64,000 nt of DNA from Dehalococcoidia bacterium (GCA_022825265.1 JAJDXE010000004.1:396341-460340); one strand, 5' to 3'. Positions 1 through 6,828 are shown, counted from the first letter of the stretch. Notes: generated by a model from the sequence alone, not told the origin. Numbers and translations are program-made.

Positions 1-109
1 CGGCGCAGTCGTCCATATGGAGCTGTTCGAGTTCGAACAGCGCGGTCAGCACCTGGCCGATCGTGACGGTGGCGTCGAAGTCCGGCAGGCCGGACGACGG
101 CTCAGGCAT
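1..109 (-). CDS. Partial hypothetical protein running off the left edge
   Basis: An ATG at 109 on the minus strand opens a frame that stays open to base 1. The first residues read MPEPSSGLPDFDATV, followed by a helix-like stretch rich in Leu and Glu. The start overlaps the stop codon of the upstream 88-residue gene by 8 bases, which is typical of translational coupling and is the main support for this gene. Only about 36 residues are visible, so no family can be assigned. Confidence 0.5.
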   Translation of the reverse strand, partial: MPEPSSGLPDFDATVTIGQVLTALFELEQLHMDDCA

Positions 110-368
110 GGCTCACCAGCCAGACCCGGTCGTCGGGTTGCCAGTCGACCAGTTCGACCCGGTCGTCGGGCTTCCAGTCCAACTGCTGGAACCGGTCTTC
201 GGCCCGCTGGTCGAACATCGGGTACTCGTGCTCGGGACCGCCGCGGGCGTCCTGCCTGGCGCAGGTCGCGCACTGGTTGAGCGGCGTCGCTTCGGCCTCG
301 GGCGTGTAGGTCTGGTCCTCGACCTCGTAGGTTTCGCGGCAGAAGCCGCACTGGGTAGTCTGGGTCAT
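102..368 (-). CDS. Small two-CxxC zinc-binding protein
   Basis: This 88-residue protein carries two CxxC pairs in its N-terminal half (CGFC near residue 6 and CATC near residue 34), as in a small zinc ribbon. The C-terminus repeats the idea DDRVxLV twice, about nine residues apart, so that part arose by a short internal duplication. The ATG at 368 was preferred over longer upstream starts because GGAGAG lies 7 bases before it. It is the next-to-last visible gene of the minus-strand operon. I do not recognise a family; a nucleic-acid or protein adaptor role is only a guess. Confidence 0.6.
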   Translation of the reverse strand: MTQTTQCGFCRETYEVEDQTYTPEAEATPLNQCATCARQDARGGPEHEYPMFDQRAEDRFQQLDWKPDDRVELVDWQPDDRVWLVSHA

Positions 369-391
369 GTCACGCTCTCCATGTGTGACTA

Positions 392-423
392 GAGCGGGCG
401 AGGGATGCAGCCCTCGTCCGCTC
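392..423 (-). promoter_or_regulatory. Intergenic hairpin before the small zinc protein
   Basis: The gap between the genes ending at 431 and starting at 368 holds a long inverted repeat: arms GAGCGG and CCGCTC, continued by CGAGGG and CCCTCG, around a short loop. No U-run follows on the minus strand, so it is not a standard intrinsic terminator. It resembles the other hairpins that separate genes further up this operon. Confidence 0.5.
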
Positions 424-430
424 GCTTGGT

Positions 431-754
431 TCAGTCGGCGCAGCCGCAGGGGTCGGGTAGGTCGAGCGACTGCTCGATGTCTCCGCAGTGACTGCATTCC
501 CAGCGGGTGAAGCCGTGCTGGTGGAACTGCCGCCAGGTCTGCGGGCGTTCGGTCGCCGGTTTGGGCGGCTGCTCGGACGAACGCTCGCCGTCCGTAATCC
601 GCTCGGCGCTCTGGGGCGTGTGCCGCGCCATGTAGCCGCAGCCGCCGCAGGGAGCCTGGACGGCCTCGGTCTCGTGGTAGCGGTAGTCGAAGTACTCGGC
701 GGACGACTTGCGGCCGCAGTGGTCGCAGGCGTAGTGAACTCTCAGTCGGGGCAT
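431..754 (-). CDS. Zinc-ribbon protein, 107 aa
   Basis: The protein has an N-terminal CDHCG pair, a CGGCG pair about 27 residues later, and a second C-terminal knuckle (CSHCG followed by CGC). It is therefore probably a double zinc ribbon. The region between the ribbons is polar and probably flexible. The ATG at 754 follows AAGGAG at a good distance. Such small treble-clef proteins are common cargo of plasmid and phage replication operons, where they are often adaptors, but I recognise no specific family. Confidence 0.6.
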   Translation of the reverse strand: MPRLRVHYACDHCGRKSSAEYFDYRYHETEAVQAPCGGCGYMARHTPQSAERITDGERSSEQPPKPATERPQTWRQFHQHGFTRWECSHCGDIEQSLDLPDPCGCAD

Positions 755-851
755 TTCGGGTCTCCTTTCGGATGTGGGCGGCGTGGGTTGGTTGTGCGCG
801 TCCGCCCGGCCGCGCTGGGGTCTCGGTTGCGGTTGGCTTGGTTCAGGTCGG

Positions 852-1883
852 CTAGGCCTCGATCCGTTCGATCCGGCCCGAGTCGAGGTCGAGCGCGACC
901 ACGCTGGTCTTGAGCTGCTCGCGGTAGACGTCGTGCGTCTCGCCCTCCTGGACCAGCACCATCTCCTTGGTCGTGCGGCCCTTGACCAGCACGCGCGACT
1001 CCGGCGTTTCCAGTTCGAGGTTGTCGAGGAAGCCGGCCGCGACGAGCATCGCCAGGTGACCCTTGCGCAGCGGCATCAGCGGTCGCGTGCTCTGGTCGGT
1101 GGGCGGCCAGAACGCGTCCGTGATCTCGTCCTGGGTCCAGAGGCCGCGGGTACGGGCTTCGGCCACCGCTTTGGAGAAGTCGATCACCCGGGTCGTGAAC
1201 ATCGCCGCGCCGGGCGGCGAGTGGCGCACGTCGTAGACGGGCCGCAGGTCGGAGCGCAAGGGCGCCAGATCGTCGATGCTCGCGAGCAGCGCGTTCATCG
1301 CCCGCGCATCGGGGCTGGGATGCTCCTTGCGCTCGCCCATAACCACGACCTGGTCGAACAGTTCGACCTCGGGCTGGGGGAAGGCCCAGGCCTGGACCTC
1401 CCCGTAGTTGGTGGTCAGGAAGCGCGCCGACCTCGCGATCTGCGCTCTCGGGATGATGTAGACCAGCACGCCCTGGGGCTCCAGGTACCTGGAACAGTGC
1501 GTCAAGAACGCGTGCTCCACCCGCTTGTCTTCTTGGTCGAAGTCATAGGGCGGGTTGAGCCAGAGCAGGTTGAACGTGCGGTTGGCGATCGAGCAGCGGA
1601 ACAGGTCGCTCGACAGCACATGGTCGAGCTGTTCCGCCGCTTGCTGCGCGCGCTCACTGTGTAGTTCCACCCCGTAGGTCTCGACCGGCGCGCCGTGCCC
1701 CATCGAGTCCGCCAGCTGGCGCAGGGCGTCGCCCGGGCCGCAGCAGGGGTCGAGCAGGCGGATCACGTTGCCGCGGTTGGCCCTGCCCCAGACGGGGTAG
1801 GGCGCGAGCAGCGCGCGGATGTAGTCGACCACGCGCGGCGGGGTGGGGTAGTAGCCGCCCTTGGCTTGTCCGGCGAGTCTCAT
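852..1883 (-). CDS. DUF6094-type methyltransferase-like protein
   Basis: The 343-residue protein has a class I methyltransferase fold signature near the N-terminus: a binding loop read as LLDPCCGPGDAL (about residue 43) and a catalytic-type NPPYDF motif (about residue 107), the pattern of N6-adenine DNA methyltransferases. This layout matches the DUF6094 family found on conjugative plasmids and ICEs. The C-terminal 120 residues have no obvious motif. The ATG at 1883 overlaps the stop of the preceding small gene by 4 bases. The likely role is modification or protection of the element's own DNA, which is inference; no cognate nuclease sits beside it. Confidence 0.72.
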   Translation of the reverse strand: MRLAGQAKGGYYPTPPRVVDYIRALLAPYPVWGRANRGNVIRLLDPCCGPGDALRQLADSMGHGAPVETYGVELHSERAQQAAEQLDHVLSSDLFRCSIANRTFNLLWLNPPYDFDQEDKRVEHAFLTHCSRYLEPQGVLVYIIPRAQIARSARFLTTNYGEVQAWAFPQPEVELFDQVVVMGERKEHPSPDARAMNALLASIDDLAPLRSDLRPVYDVRHSPPGAAMFTTRVIDFSKAVAEARTRGLWTQDEITDAFWPPTDQSTRPLMPLRKGHLAMLVAAGFLDNLELETPESRVLVKGRTTKEMVLVQEGETHDVYREQLKTSVVALDLDSGRIERIEA

Positions 1884-2065
1884 TCGGTGTTGTCCTTTCC
1901 TTGGATGTCGGCCTCGATGAGGCCGAGCAGGTGGTCTTCGAGGTCTGCCGCGATCTGGGCGATCTGCCACGAGGACTGCTGGGGTTGGAGCCACCAGCGG
2001 GCGGTCTCGTCCGGTCCTTGGCGGACCGTGACGATGATCTCGTTGTCGTCGGGCGCTTCGGTCAC
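1880..2065 (-). CDS. Small acidic hypothetical protein, 61 aa
   Basis: This acidic protein is overlapped by 4 bases at both ends by its neighbours, so three genes are chained by ATGA-type junctions. It contains two Trp residues (ARWWLQ) and a predicted amphipathic helix. It shares a rough pattern with the next upstream 63-residue product: charged N-terminal strand, then a helix containing an H-x-L-L-x-L core. The two may be distant paralogues. No family is recognised. Confidence 0.55.
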   Translation of the reverse strand: MTEAPDDNEIIVTVRQGPDETARWWLQPQQSSWQIAQIAADLEDHLLGLIEADIQGKDNTE

Positions 2066-2253
2066 TCGGATTCCTCCCCGTACTGCTCCAGCAGGTTGAG
2101 CAGGTGGTCGTGGATGTCCTCGTGGAAGCGCCCTTCGATCTCGGGTCCGTCCTCGGCCAGGTCGAAGTTGTAGACGGCGGTGATCTCCTCGCCGCAGATC
2201 TCGTCCTCGCCGGCCCGGGTCTCGACCGTGACGGTCACGAATCGGTCGCTCAT
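2062..2253 (-). CDS. Small acidic hypothetical protein, 63 aa
   Basis: The product is very acidic (many Asp and Glu), with an N-terminal strand FVTVTVETRAG and a C-terminal helix HDHLLNLLEQYGEE. It resembles the adjacent 61-residue protein in layout. The ATG at 2253 overlaps the stop of the 232-residue gene by 4 bases. Position and coupling support it as real. Function is unknown; small acidic proteins of mobile elements are sometimes DNA mimics or partners of nucleases, but nothing here proves that. Confidence 0.55.
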   Translation of the reverse strand: MSDRFVTVTVETRAGEDEICGEEITAVYNFDLAEDGPEIEGRFHEDIHDHLLNLLEQYGEESE

Positions 2254-2948
2254 GCCGCCGCTCCGTTCAACTCGCGCGGCAACGCGAGCGCGCCGTACTT
2301 GACCGCCGCCGAGAGTTCCAGCTCCAGCTGGTCGGGGGCGTGGTAGCAGTACCAGGCGTGGAGGCCTTCGGACTTGAGCGGCCGGATCGCTTCGCTTTCG
2401 AGTCCCTGCTGCCAGAGCCAGCCGGCCCAGTTGCGGTGCAGGGGCAGCTCGGTGCGCTGGTTGAGGAAGCGCAGGTGCAGCTCGGGCGCCTGCTCGGGGT
2501 CGGGGGTGAGCAGCAGGAAGGCGTCGCGCTCGAACGAGAGCTCGGCCATCTGCGTGTAGACCATGGCGTGCCAGGCGCCGGCCTGCGGCAACCGCGCGAT
2601 TTTCGTCTTCCAGGTGCCGATCGAGCCCTCGGGAATCTCGCAGCGCTCGTAGCCGCCTTCGTGCACGTCGTCGGCAGCGCCTTTGATCAGGAAGGCGGGG
2701 CTGGGCGGCGAGTTGAGCAGCGCCGCCCAGATCGCCTTGAGCGAGGTCTGGGCGCCGACCATCGAGACGAACCACAGGTGGTTGTCTTCGGGGTCGGAGG
2801 CGAAAGCGTCGCAGGTGGCGGAGAAGCCGCCCGCGGTGATCGTGTAGAGCTGGGTTGCCTGCCCCGCGCTTGATGCGGGAGCCTGCCCCGCACTTGATGC
2901 GGGGGCGGTGTCGTCTCCGGAAGGAGGCGTGGTTGGACTGTCGAGCAT
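2250..2948 (-). CDS. Hypothetical mobile-element protein, 232 aa
   Basis: No known domain is recognised. The protein starts with a low-complexity Ala/Ser/Gly/Gln segment that contains an exact 8-residue tandem duplication (ASSAGQ with AP), created by a duplicated palindromic DNA unit at 2857-2904. The rest is a globular mixed fold with many Trp and aromatic residues and no transmembrane segment. The ATG at 2948 follows AAAGGA. It sits between the RadC-type gene and the DUF6094-type gene in one operon, so a role in element maintenance is likely but unproven. Confidence 0.6.
   Translation of the reverse strand: MLDSPTTPPSGDDTAPASSAGQAPASSAGQATQLYTITAGGFSATCDAFASDPEDNHLWFVSMVGAQTSLKAIWAALLNSPPSPAFLIKGAADDVHEGGYERCEIPEGSIGTWKTKIARLPQAGAWHAMVYTQMAELSFERDAFLLLTPDPEQAPELHLRFLNQRTELPLHRNWAGWLWQQGLESEAIRPLKSEGLHAWYCYHAPDQLELELSAAVKYGALALPRELNGAAA
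2857..2904. repeat. Tandem palindromic 24-bp repeat inside a gene
   Basis: Two adjacent 24-base units (2857-2880 and 2881-2904) differ at only two positions. Each contains an imperfect palindrome with arms CCCGC and GCGGG around a GCTTGAT or ACTTGAT loop. The repeat is in frame and adds an 8-residue duplication to the N-terminal linker of the hypothetical protein at 2250-2948. Confidence 0.8.
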
Positions 2949-2996
2949 GGCTCGTTCCTTTCGTTGGATTCGGGGGATGGAGCGGGGTTCAGCGGG

Positions 2997-3527
2997 TCAG
3001 GAGAAGAGACCCTGGGTCTTGAGCGAGACCCAGCCGTCCGAGCCGATCACGATGTGGTCGAGCAGCTCGATCGCGAGCAGCCGGCCGACCTCGGCCAGGT
3101 CCTTGGTCAACGTGATGTCGTCTCGGCTCGCTTCCGGGTCGCCCGACGGGTGGTTATGCACCACAACGATGTGCGGCGCGGCCTCGACAATGGCGGGCCG
3201 GAAGACCTCGGCCGGGCGAACCAGCGCGCAATAACCATTGCCCTGGTAGATCGTGCGCTGGCCGACGACTCTGTTCTTGCGGTCCAGGAGCAGCACCCGG
3301 AACTGTTCCTGCGCGAGGCTGCTCATCTCCTCGCCCAGCAGGTCGTAGACCGTCTCGGGCCGGTAGATGATGGGCATGTCCTCGGGCCGTTCGGGCCGGG
3401 TCTCGACCTCGTAGCGGATCGCGAGTTCGCTCAGGAGGCTGAGGTTGCGCCGGAGCGCGTCGAGCAGCGCCTGCCGCTCGTCGTCGTCCGTCGAGGGGAT
3501 CAGTGCGAGTTGGGTTGGGGTGGTCAT
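2997..3527 (-). CDS. radC: RadC-like JAB-domain protein
   Basis: The 176-residue protein ends with a JAB1/MPN metal-binding motif, HNHPSGDPEASRDD (about residues 121-134), which is the RadC signature H-x-H-P-S-G with downstream Ser and Asp. Chromosomal RadC proteins are longer (about 220 residues) because they carry an N-terminal helix-hairpin-helix region. This one lacks most of that and is the short type found on plasmids, ICEs and prophages. Its biochemical role is unsettled, but it co-occurs with recombination and anti-restriction genes. The ATG at 3527 follows AAGGAG. It lies downstream of two ssb genes and a three-hairpin intergenic module. Confidence 0.85.
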   Translation of the reverse strand: MTTPTQLALIPSTDDDERQALLDALRRNLSLLSELAIRYEVETRPERPEDMPIIYRPETVYDLLGEEMSSLAQEQFRVLLLDRKNRVVGQRTIYQGNGYCALVRPAEVFRPAIVEAAPHIVVVHNHPSGDPEASRDDITLTKDLAEVGRLLAIELLDHIVIGSDGWVSLKTQGLFS

Positions 3528-3550
3528 TGGAGGCTCCTTGTTTCGGTGAG

Positions 3551-3642
3551 CGGGACTTGTCCCGGACGCAGATCCGGGAACGAATGCGGGGCCGCGTCCC
3601 CTGTGGGAGCGCGGCCCCGGTCTGCGCCTCTCGGAGAGGCGT
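3551..3642 (-). promoter_or_regulatory. Three-hairpin module upstream of radC
   Basis: Read on the minus strand, the gap before radC holds three stem-loops in order: an 8-bp stem at 3624-3642, a 13-14 bp stem at 3588-3618 (arms GGGGCCGCG and CGCGGCCCC), and a 7-bp stem at 3560-3579 (TCCCGGA and TCCGGGA). The ribosome-binding site follows. The last stem overlaps a second perfect palindrome at 3551-3564 (CGGGAC and GTCCCG), so the two structures exclude each other. The same order is found before ssb1 and ssb2. Confidence 0.7.
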
Positions 3643-3659
3643 CGGTGACGTGGAGAGGG

Positions 3660-4049
3660 CTAGAAGGGTTGGTCGCCCTCGCTGTCTCGCCCGCCGTTGC
3701 CCCCTGATCGAGTCGGGGGCAGGCTGTTCGGGGAGCCGAGGAAGATCACTTCGTAGGCGTGGACCTCGGTGCGGCTGCGGCGCTCGCCGGAGTCGGTCTC
3801 CCAGGTCTGGTGGTTGAGCCGGCCGGCGACGTAGACCCGCTCGCCCTTCCGGACGTACTGCGCGACCGCTTCGGCCTGCTTGTCCCAGCAGACGACGGTG
3901 TGCCAGTCGGTCTGCGAGTCGCCGTTCCCGTTCCGGCGGTCGGTCGCCAGCCTGAGCTGGACGACGGCGGTGCCGTTCTGGGTCTTGCGCAGTTCGGGAT
4001 CGCTCCCGACCCGGCCCAGCAGTTCGACTCGGTTGATCGTGCGTGACAT
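3660..4049 (-). CDS. ssb: Single-stranded DNA-binding protein 1
   Basis: A 129-residue OB-fold SSB. The N-terminus MSRTINRVELLGRVG, the strand AVVQLRLATDR and the core DWHTVVCWDKQAEAV are classic SSB family landmarks. The tail is short and glycine-rich and ends DSEGDQPF, keeping the acidic-aromatic tip through which SSBs recruit partner proteins. It binds single-stranded DNA during element transfer and replication. The linker contains a palindromic insertion (PPTRSGG) shared with the Rad52-like gene. The start at 4049 follows AAAGGAG at a good distance. Confidence 0.93.
   Translation of the reverse strand: MSRTINRVELLGRVGSDPELRKTQNGTAVVQLRLATDRRNGNGDSQTDWHTVVCWDKQAEAVAQYVRKGERVYVAGRLNHQTWETDSGERRSRTEVHAYEVIFLGSPNSLPPTRSGGNGGRDSEGDQPF
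3692..3730. repeat. Palindromic element copy 1, inside ssb1
   Basis: This segment in the ssb1 linker matches 6726-6764 in the unrelated Rad52-like gene at all but a few positions. Its centre is a palindrome with arms CCCCC and GGGGG around TGATCGAGTC. Both copies are read in the same frame and give closely similar peptides (NSLPPTRSGGNGG and NSPPPTRSGSNGA). Confidence 0.75.
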
Positions 4050-4081
4050 CGGTGAGTGCTCCTTTCAAAGAGCGTGTAAGT

Positions 4082-4170
4082 GGCGCGGGTAGGCCGCGCC
4101 GGTTAAACGAAGCGGGGCCGCGTCCCGTGAGGGAGCGCGGCCCCGTTGTGCGCCCGTTGCGCGGGCGTCG
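4082..4170 (-). promoter_or_regulatory. Three-hairpin module upstream of ssb1
   Basis: In minus-strand order this contains a stem at 4150-4170 (CGCCCG and CGGGCG), a long stem at 4114-4144 (GGGGCCGCG and CGCGGCCCC) and a stem at 4082-4100 (GGCGCGG and CCGCGCC). The ssb1 Shine-Dalgarno follows. The layout and the central stem match the modules before ssb2 and radC. Confidence 0.72.
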
Positions 4171-4192
4171 GATTGGCGTGGTGGCAGGTCGG

Positions 4193-4564
4193 TTAGACCG
4201 GGGAGTCCTCCGTTCCGTTCTCGGAGCGTTGGCCATTCGAAGCGCCGAGGAAGATCACCTCGGAGGCGTGGACCTCGGTCCGGCCGCGGCGCTCGCCGGA
4301 GTCGGTCTCCCAGCTCTGGTGGTTGAGCCGGCCGGCGATGTAGAGCCGCTCGCCCTTGTGGACGTACTGGGCCACGGCTTCGGCCTGCTTGTCCCAGCAG
4401 ACGACGGTGTGCCAGTCGGTCTGGGTCTCGGCCGACTCGTCGCGGCTGCGGCGGTCGGTCGCCAGCCGCAACTGGACGACGGCCATGCCGTTCTGGGTGC
4501 GGCGCAGTTCGGGGTCGCTCCCGACCCGGCCCAGCAGTTCGACTCGGTTGATCGTGCGTGACAT
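4193..4564 (-). CDS. ssb: Single-stranded DNA-binding protein 2
   Basis: A 123-residue paralogue of the neighbouring ssb. The first 21 residues are almost identical, and the OB-fold core DWHTVVCWDKQAEAV is retained. It differs in the loop (RSRDESAETQ) and in the C-terminus, which ends TEDSPV and lacks the aromatic acidic tip of typical SSBs. It therefore probably binds DNA but may not recruit the usual SSB partners. The two genes and their leaders arose by a tandem duplication of gene plus leader. The start at 4564 follows AAAGGAG. Confidence 0.92.
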   Translation of the reverse strand: MSRTINRVELLGRVGSDPELRRTQNGMAVVQLRLATDRRSRDESAETQTDWHTVVCWDKQAEAVAQYVHKGERLYIAGRLNHQSWETDSGERRGRTEVHASEVIFLGASNGQRSENGTEDSPV

Positions 4565-4596
4565 CGGTGAGTGCTCCTTTCGAAGAGCGTGTGTGT

Positions 4597-4687
4597 CGGC
4601 GCGGAATGTCCGCGCCGGCTTAGACGAGGCGAGGCCGCGTCCCGTTTGGGAGCGCGGCCTCGTAGTGCGCCCGTCGTACGGGCGTCG
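4597..4687 (-). promoter_or_regulatory. Three-hairpin module upstream of ssb2
   Basis: This is the third copy of the intergenic module. The central stem at 4631-4661 has arms GAGGCCGCG and CGCGGCCTC where the other two copies have GGGGCCGCG and CGCGGCCCC. Both sides changed together, so pairing is kept. The flanking stems lie at 4667-4687 (CGCCCGT and ACGGGCG) and 4597-4617 (GGCGCGGA and TCCGCGCC). Confidence 0.72.
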
Positions 4688-4705
4688 ATTCGATGGGTTG
4701 GCGGC

Positions 4706-5770
4706 TCAGCTGACGCGGACGTATTCGCTGACCTGTTCGGTCACGATCTCGGCCCGCGGTTCGGGGTCGAGCAGCGCGTTGAGCCGTTTGTGGTCGACCG
4801 CGTAGCGGCGGTTGGCGACCATGCCGACCGTGCGGGTCTTGGCCGAGCCCTCCAGCCTGGCCTTGGGTTCTCCTTTCGTTTCGAGCCACTGCTGGAGGGT
4901 CTTGAGCGCCGCGCGCTTGTCCTGGTCGGACGCCTTGATCTGCGACTGGGCTTGCTCGTAGTCGAGCAACGCCGCTCGCGCCGTTTCGTCCGAGACCGGT
5001 TCGGCCTCGTCCTGTTCGTCCCCCTCGGCCTCGTTGGCCGCCTCGCCCGGTTGGCAGAGGTTGAGGTAGGGACAGCGCCGGCACTGCCAGTCCGAAGCAC
5101 CGAAGTCGCGCTCGGGCAGCGCTTCGGGGTCGGGACCGCAAGCCTCGTGGTGCTCGGCCAGGGCCGACAGCCTGCGGCGGGCCGCGTCCCAGGCGCGCTC
5201 GGCCCGACCGGCCGGGATCACTTCGTGGTCCCACTGGCGCGAACCGGTGTCGAGCGTCGCGATCACCACGTCGCGGACCTCGCCGTAGAGTCCCAGGGAG
5301 TAGCAGGCCGCCTGCGCGACCGACTCCGGGTGGCTGCGCTCGGCGCCCAGGGTGCGCCAGCGCTTGAACGCCTCGGGCCCGCGCGTCTTGACCTCGATCA
5401 CGCGCTCCTCGCCGAACAGCTCGACCGCGCCAATCGCGTCGGGGTGGCCGCTGACGGCGAGGCCCGGACCGGCTTCGACCTCGACCCGCCAGGGGTCCTC
5501 GGGGTCGGACGGGGTGACCGTCCAGAACCGGCGCTGCATGGCGCGGACGACGACCGGTTCCAGCGCCTGCCCGGCTTCCAGCACGAGCCTGGTCTCGTCC
5601 GTCATCGGGTTGGTCTGGGGCTGCCCGGTGGCCGCGTACCAGAGCGCGCGGCGGCACTGGCCGAGCGCCGAGGCGCGGACATCGAGGCCGCCGTTGTCGG
5701 TGAACCGCGCCGCCGGCCGGTCGTAGGCCGAGGACCGGCTGCGGGCCGGGGTGGGGTTGCTCAGGGTCAT
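4706..5770 (-). CDS. Cas4-like PD-(D/E)XK nuclease with Fe-S cluster motif
   Basis: The 354-residue protein has the PD-(D/E)XK core GHPDA (about residue 108) and VIEVKTRG (about residue 124). It also has one early Cys (LGQC) and a C-terminal CRRCPYLNLC cluster, the four-cysteine arrangement that holds a 4Fe-4S cluster in Cas4/AddB/RecB-type exonucleases. The C-terminal third adds a coiled-coil-like helix and a small domain not usual for Cas4. With the adjacent Rad52-like annealing protein and SSBs it fits a phage-type exonuclease-annealase recombination pair; this pairing is inference. The start at 5770 follows GGAAAGGA. Confidence 0.8.
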   Translation of the reverse strand: MTLSNPTPARSRSSAYDRPAARFTDNGGLDVRASALGQCRRALWYAATGQPQTNPMTDETRLVLEAGQALEPVVVRAMQRRFWTVTPSDPEDPWRVEVEAGPGLAVSGHPDAIGAVELFGEERVIEVKTRGPEAFKRWRTLGAERSHPESVAQAACYSLGLYGEVRDVVIATLDTGSRQWDHEVIPAGRAERAWDAARRRLSALAEHHEACGPDPEALPERDFGASDWQCRRCPYLNLCQPGEAANEAEGDEQDEAEPVSDETARAALLDYEQAQSQIKASDQDKRAALKTLQQWLETKGEPKARLEGSAKTRTVGMVANRRYAVDHKRLNALLDPEPRAEIVTEQVSEYVRVS

Positions 5771-5814
5771 GGTGGATTCCTTTCCGGATTCCGGTAGAAG
5801 GGGAAGGGTTCGGC

Positions 5815-6828
5815 TCAGCCCAGTTCGGCCGCGCGCCGGCGTTCGAGCTTCTCGGCGGCCGAGGCGATCAGCGGGTTGAGTTCGGCCGGGCCGAGCTCGT
5901 CCAGTGAGTGTCCGGTCTTGGTCTCGACGGCGGCCCGCAGCTGTTGCTCGGAGAAGCCCTGCTGGGCGCTCAGTTCGATCAGCTGCCCGCGCAGGACCTG
6001 GGCGTCGTCTGTTTCGGACTGGGGCGCCGCGTCCCGTTCCGGATGGACGACCCGGCGCGCCGGCCCGCGCCGTTCGGCCGGCTGACTCTCCTGGGCAGGC
6101 GCGCGGCCCTGCGCTCGCGGCTGGCTGTCCCGTTCAGCCGTGGACTGCGGTTGGCGTTCGGTCGGTCGCGAGGATTCGCGGCGATTCCCGCTGTTGGTCG
6201 GCGGGTCGCCGTAGAGGCCGTTGCCGAAGCGGTCGCCGAAGCTGCGCAGGGCGCGCTTGAGCGCGTCCGTGACCGCGCCCTTGAACGCCGTCTCGTGGCC
6301 CTCGGAAGACTCGTCCGAGACCGGCTGGAAGCCGACGTCGGTGCGCGAGGGCGCGCCCGGCACGGTGACCCGCACGACCGCCGCGTAGGCGGCGGTGCTG
6401 GTCACTTCGCCCGTGCGCTGGTCGGTCTGCTCGATCAGCCGCAAGGTCACGTCGCCCACCAGCTCGTAGCCCCAGCCTCCGAAGCCGAAGATGCGGTTGG
6501 CTTGGTCGATGGCGGTGTGGCCCTCGATGTAATCGAACTTGCGCCCGCCGCGACCCTTGCGCTGGGAGACCAGCTCGGGGTCCAGGGGCTGGGCCAGCGC
6601 CTCGGTGACGCGGGGCGCGAGCGCGTCCCAGTGCAGGGCCTCGACCGAGGCCGGGGCGAGGTCGCGCTCAGACGGGCCGGGCGAGGACGTTCGGGGGCGG
6701 GTCCCGTTTCCTCCCGTTCGCGTCGCGCCGTTGCTCCCCGATCGAGTCGGGGGCGGGCTGTTCCGTCGAACCGCCGTGGCGGTTCCATTTCCGTTGCCGT
6801 TGCGGTGGGTTCCGTTGCCGTTGTTCAT
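5815..6828 (-). CDS. Rad52/Rad22-type single-strand annealing protein
   Basis: A 337-residue protein whose residues about 85-230 match the Rad52/Rad22 double-strand-break repair domain: DYIEGHTAIDQANRIF, GGWGYELVG, and ETAFKGAVTDALKRAL followed by FGDRFGNGLYG. Such proteins anneal complementary single strands and act with a 5'-3' exonuclease in phage and ICE recombination. The N-terminus is a low-complexity Gly/Asn linker and the C-terminus a charged linker plus a short helical domain. The ATG at 6828 has AGGAG upstream; a longer in-frame start at 6906 would read through regulatory hairpins and was not chosen. The linker holds a palindromic repeat shared with ssb1. Confidence 0.88.
   Translation of the reverse strand: MNNGNGTHRNGNGNGTATAVRRNSPPPTRSGSNGATRTGGNGTRPRTSSPGPSERDLAPASVEALHWDALAPRVTEALAQPLDPELVSQRKGRGGRKFDYIEGHTAIDQANRIFGFGGWGYELVGDVTLRLIEQTDQRTGEVTSTAAYAAVVRVTVPGAPSRTDVGFQPVSDESSEGHETAFKGAVTDALKRALRSFGDRFGNGLYGDPPTNSGNRRESSRPTERQPQSTAERDSQPRAQGRAPAQESQPAERRGPARRVVHPERDAAPQSETDDAQVLRGQLIELSAQQGFSEQQLRAAVETKTGHSLDELGPAELNPLIASAAEKLERRRAAELG
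6726..6764. repeat. Palindromic element copy 2, inside the Rad52-like gene
   Basis: This is the partner of the segment at 3692-3730, with arms CCCCGA and TCGGGG around the centre. It lies in the disordered N-terminal linker and is read in frame, giving SPPPTRSGSNG. Confidence 0.75.

Noticed and set aside
2857..2904. Tandem repeat considered as CRISPR
   Set aside because: The units touch each other without spacers and are translated in frame.
4571..5797. Plus-strand ORF over the nuclease gene
   Set aside because: It is a shadow of a gene with PD-(D/E)XK and Cys motifs on the other strand, with no ribosome site.
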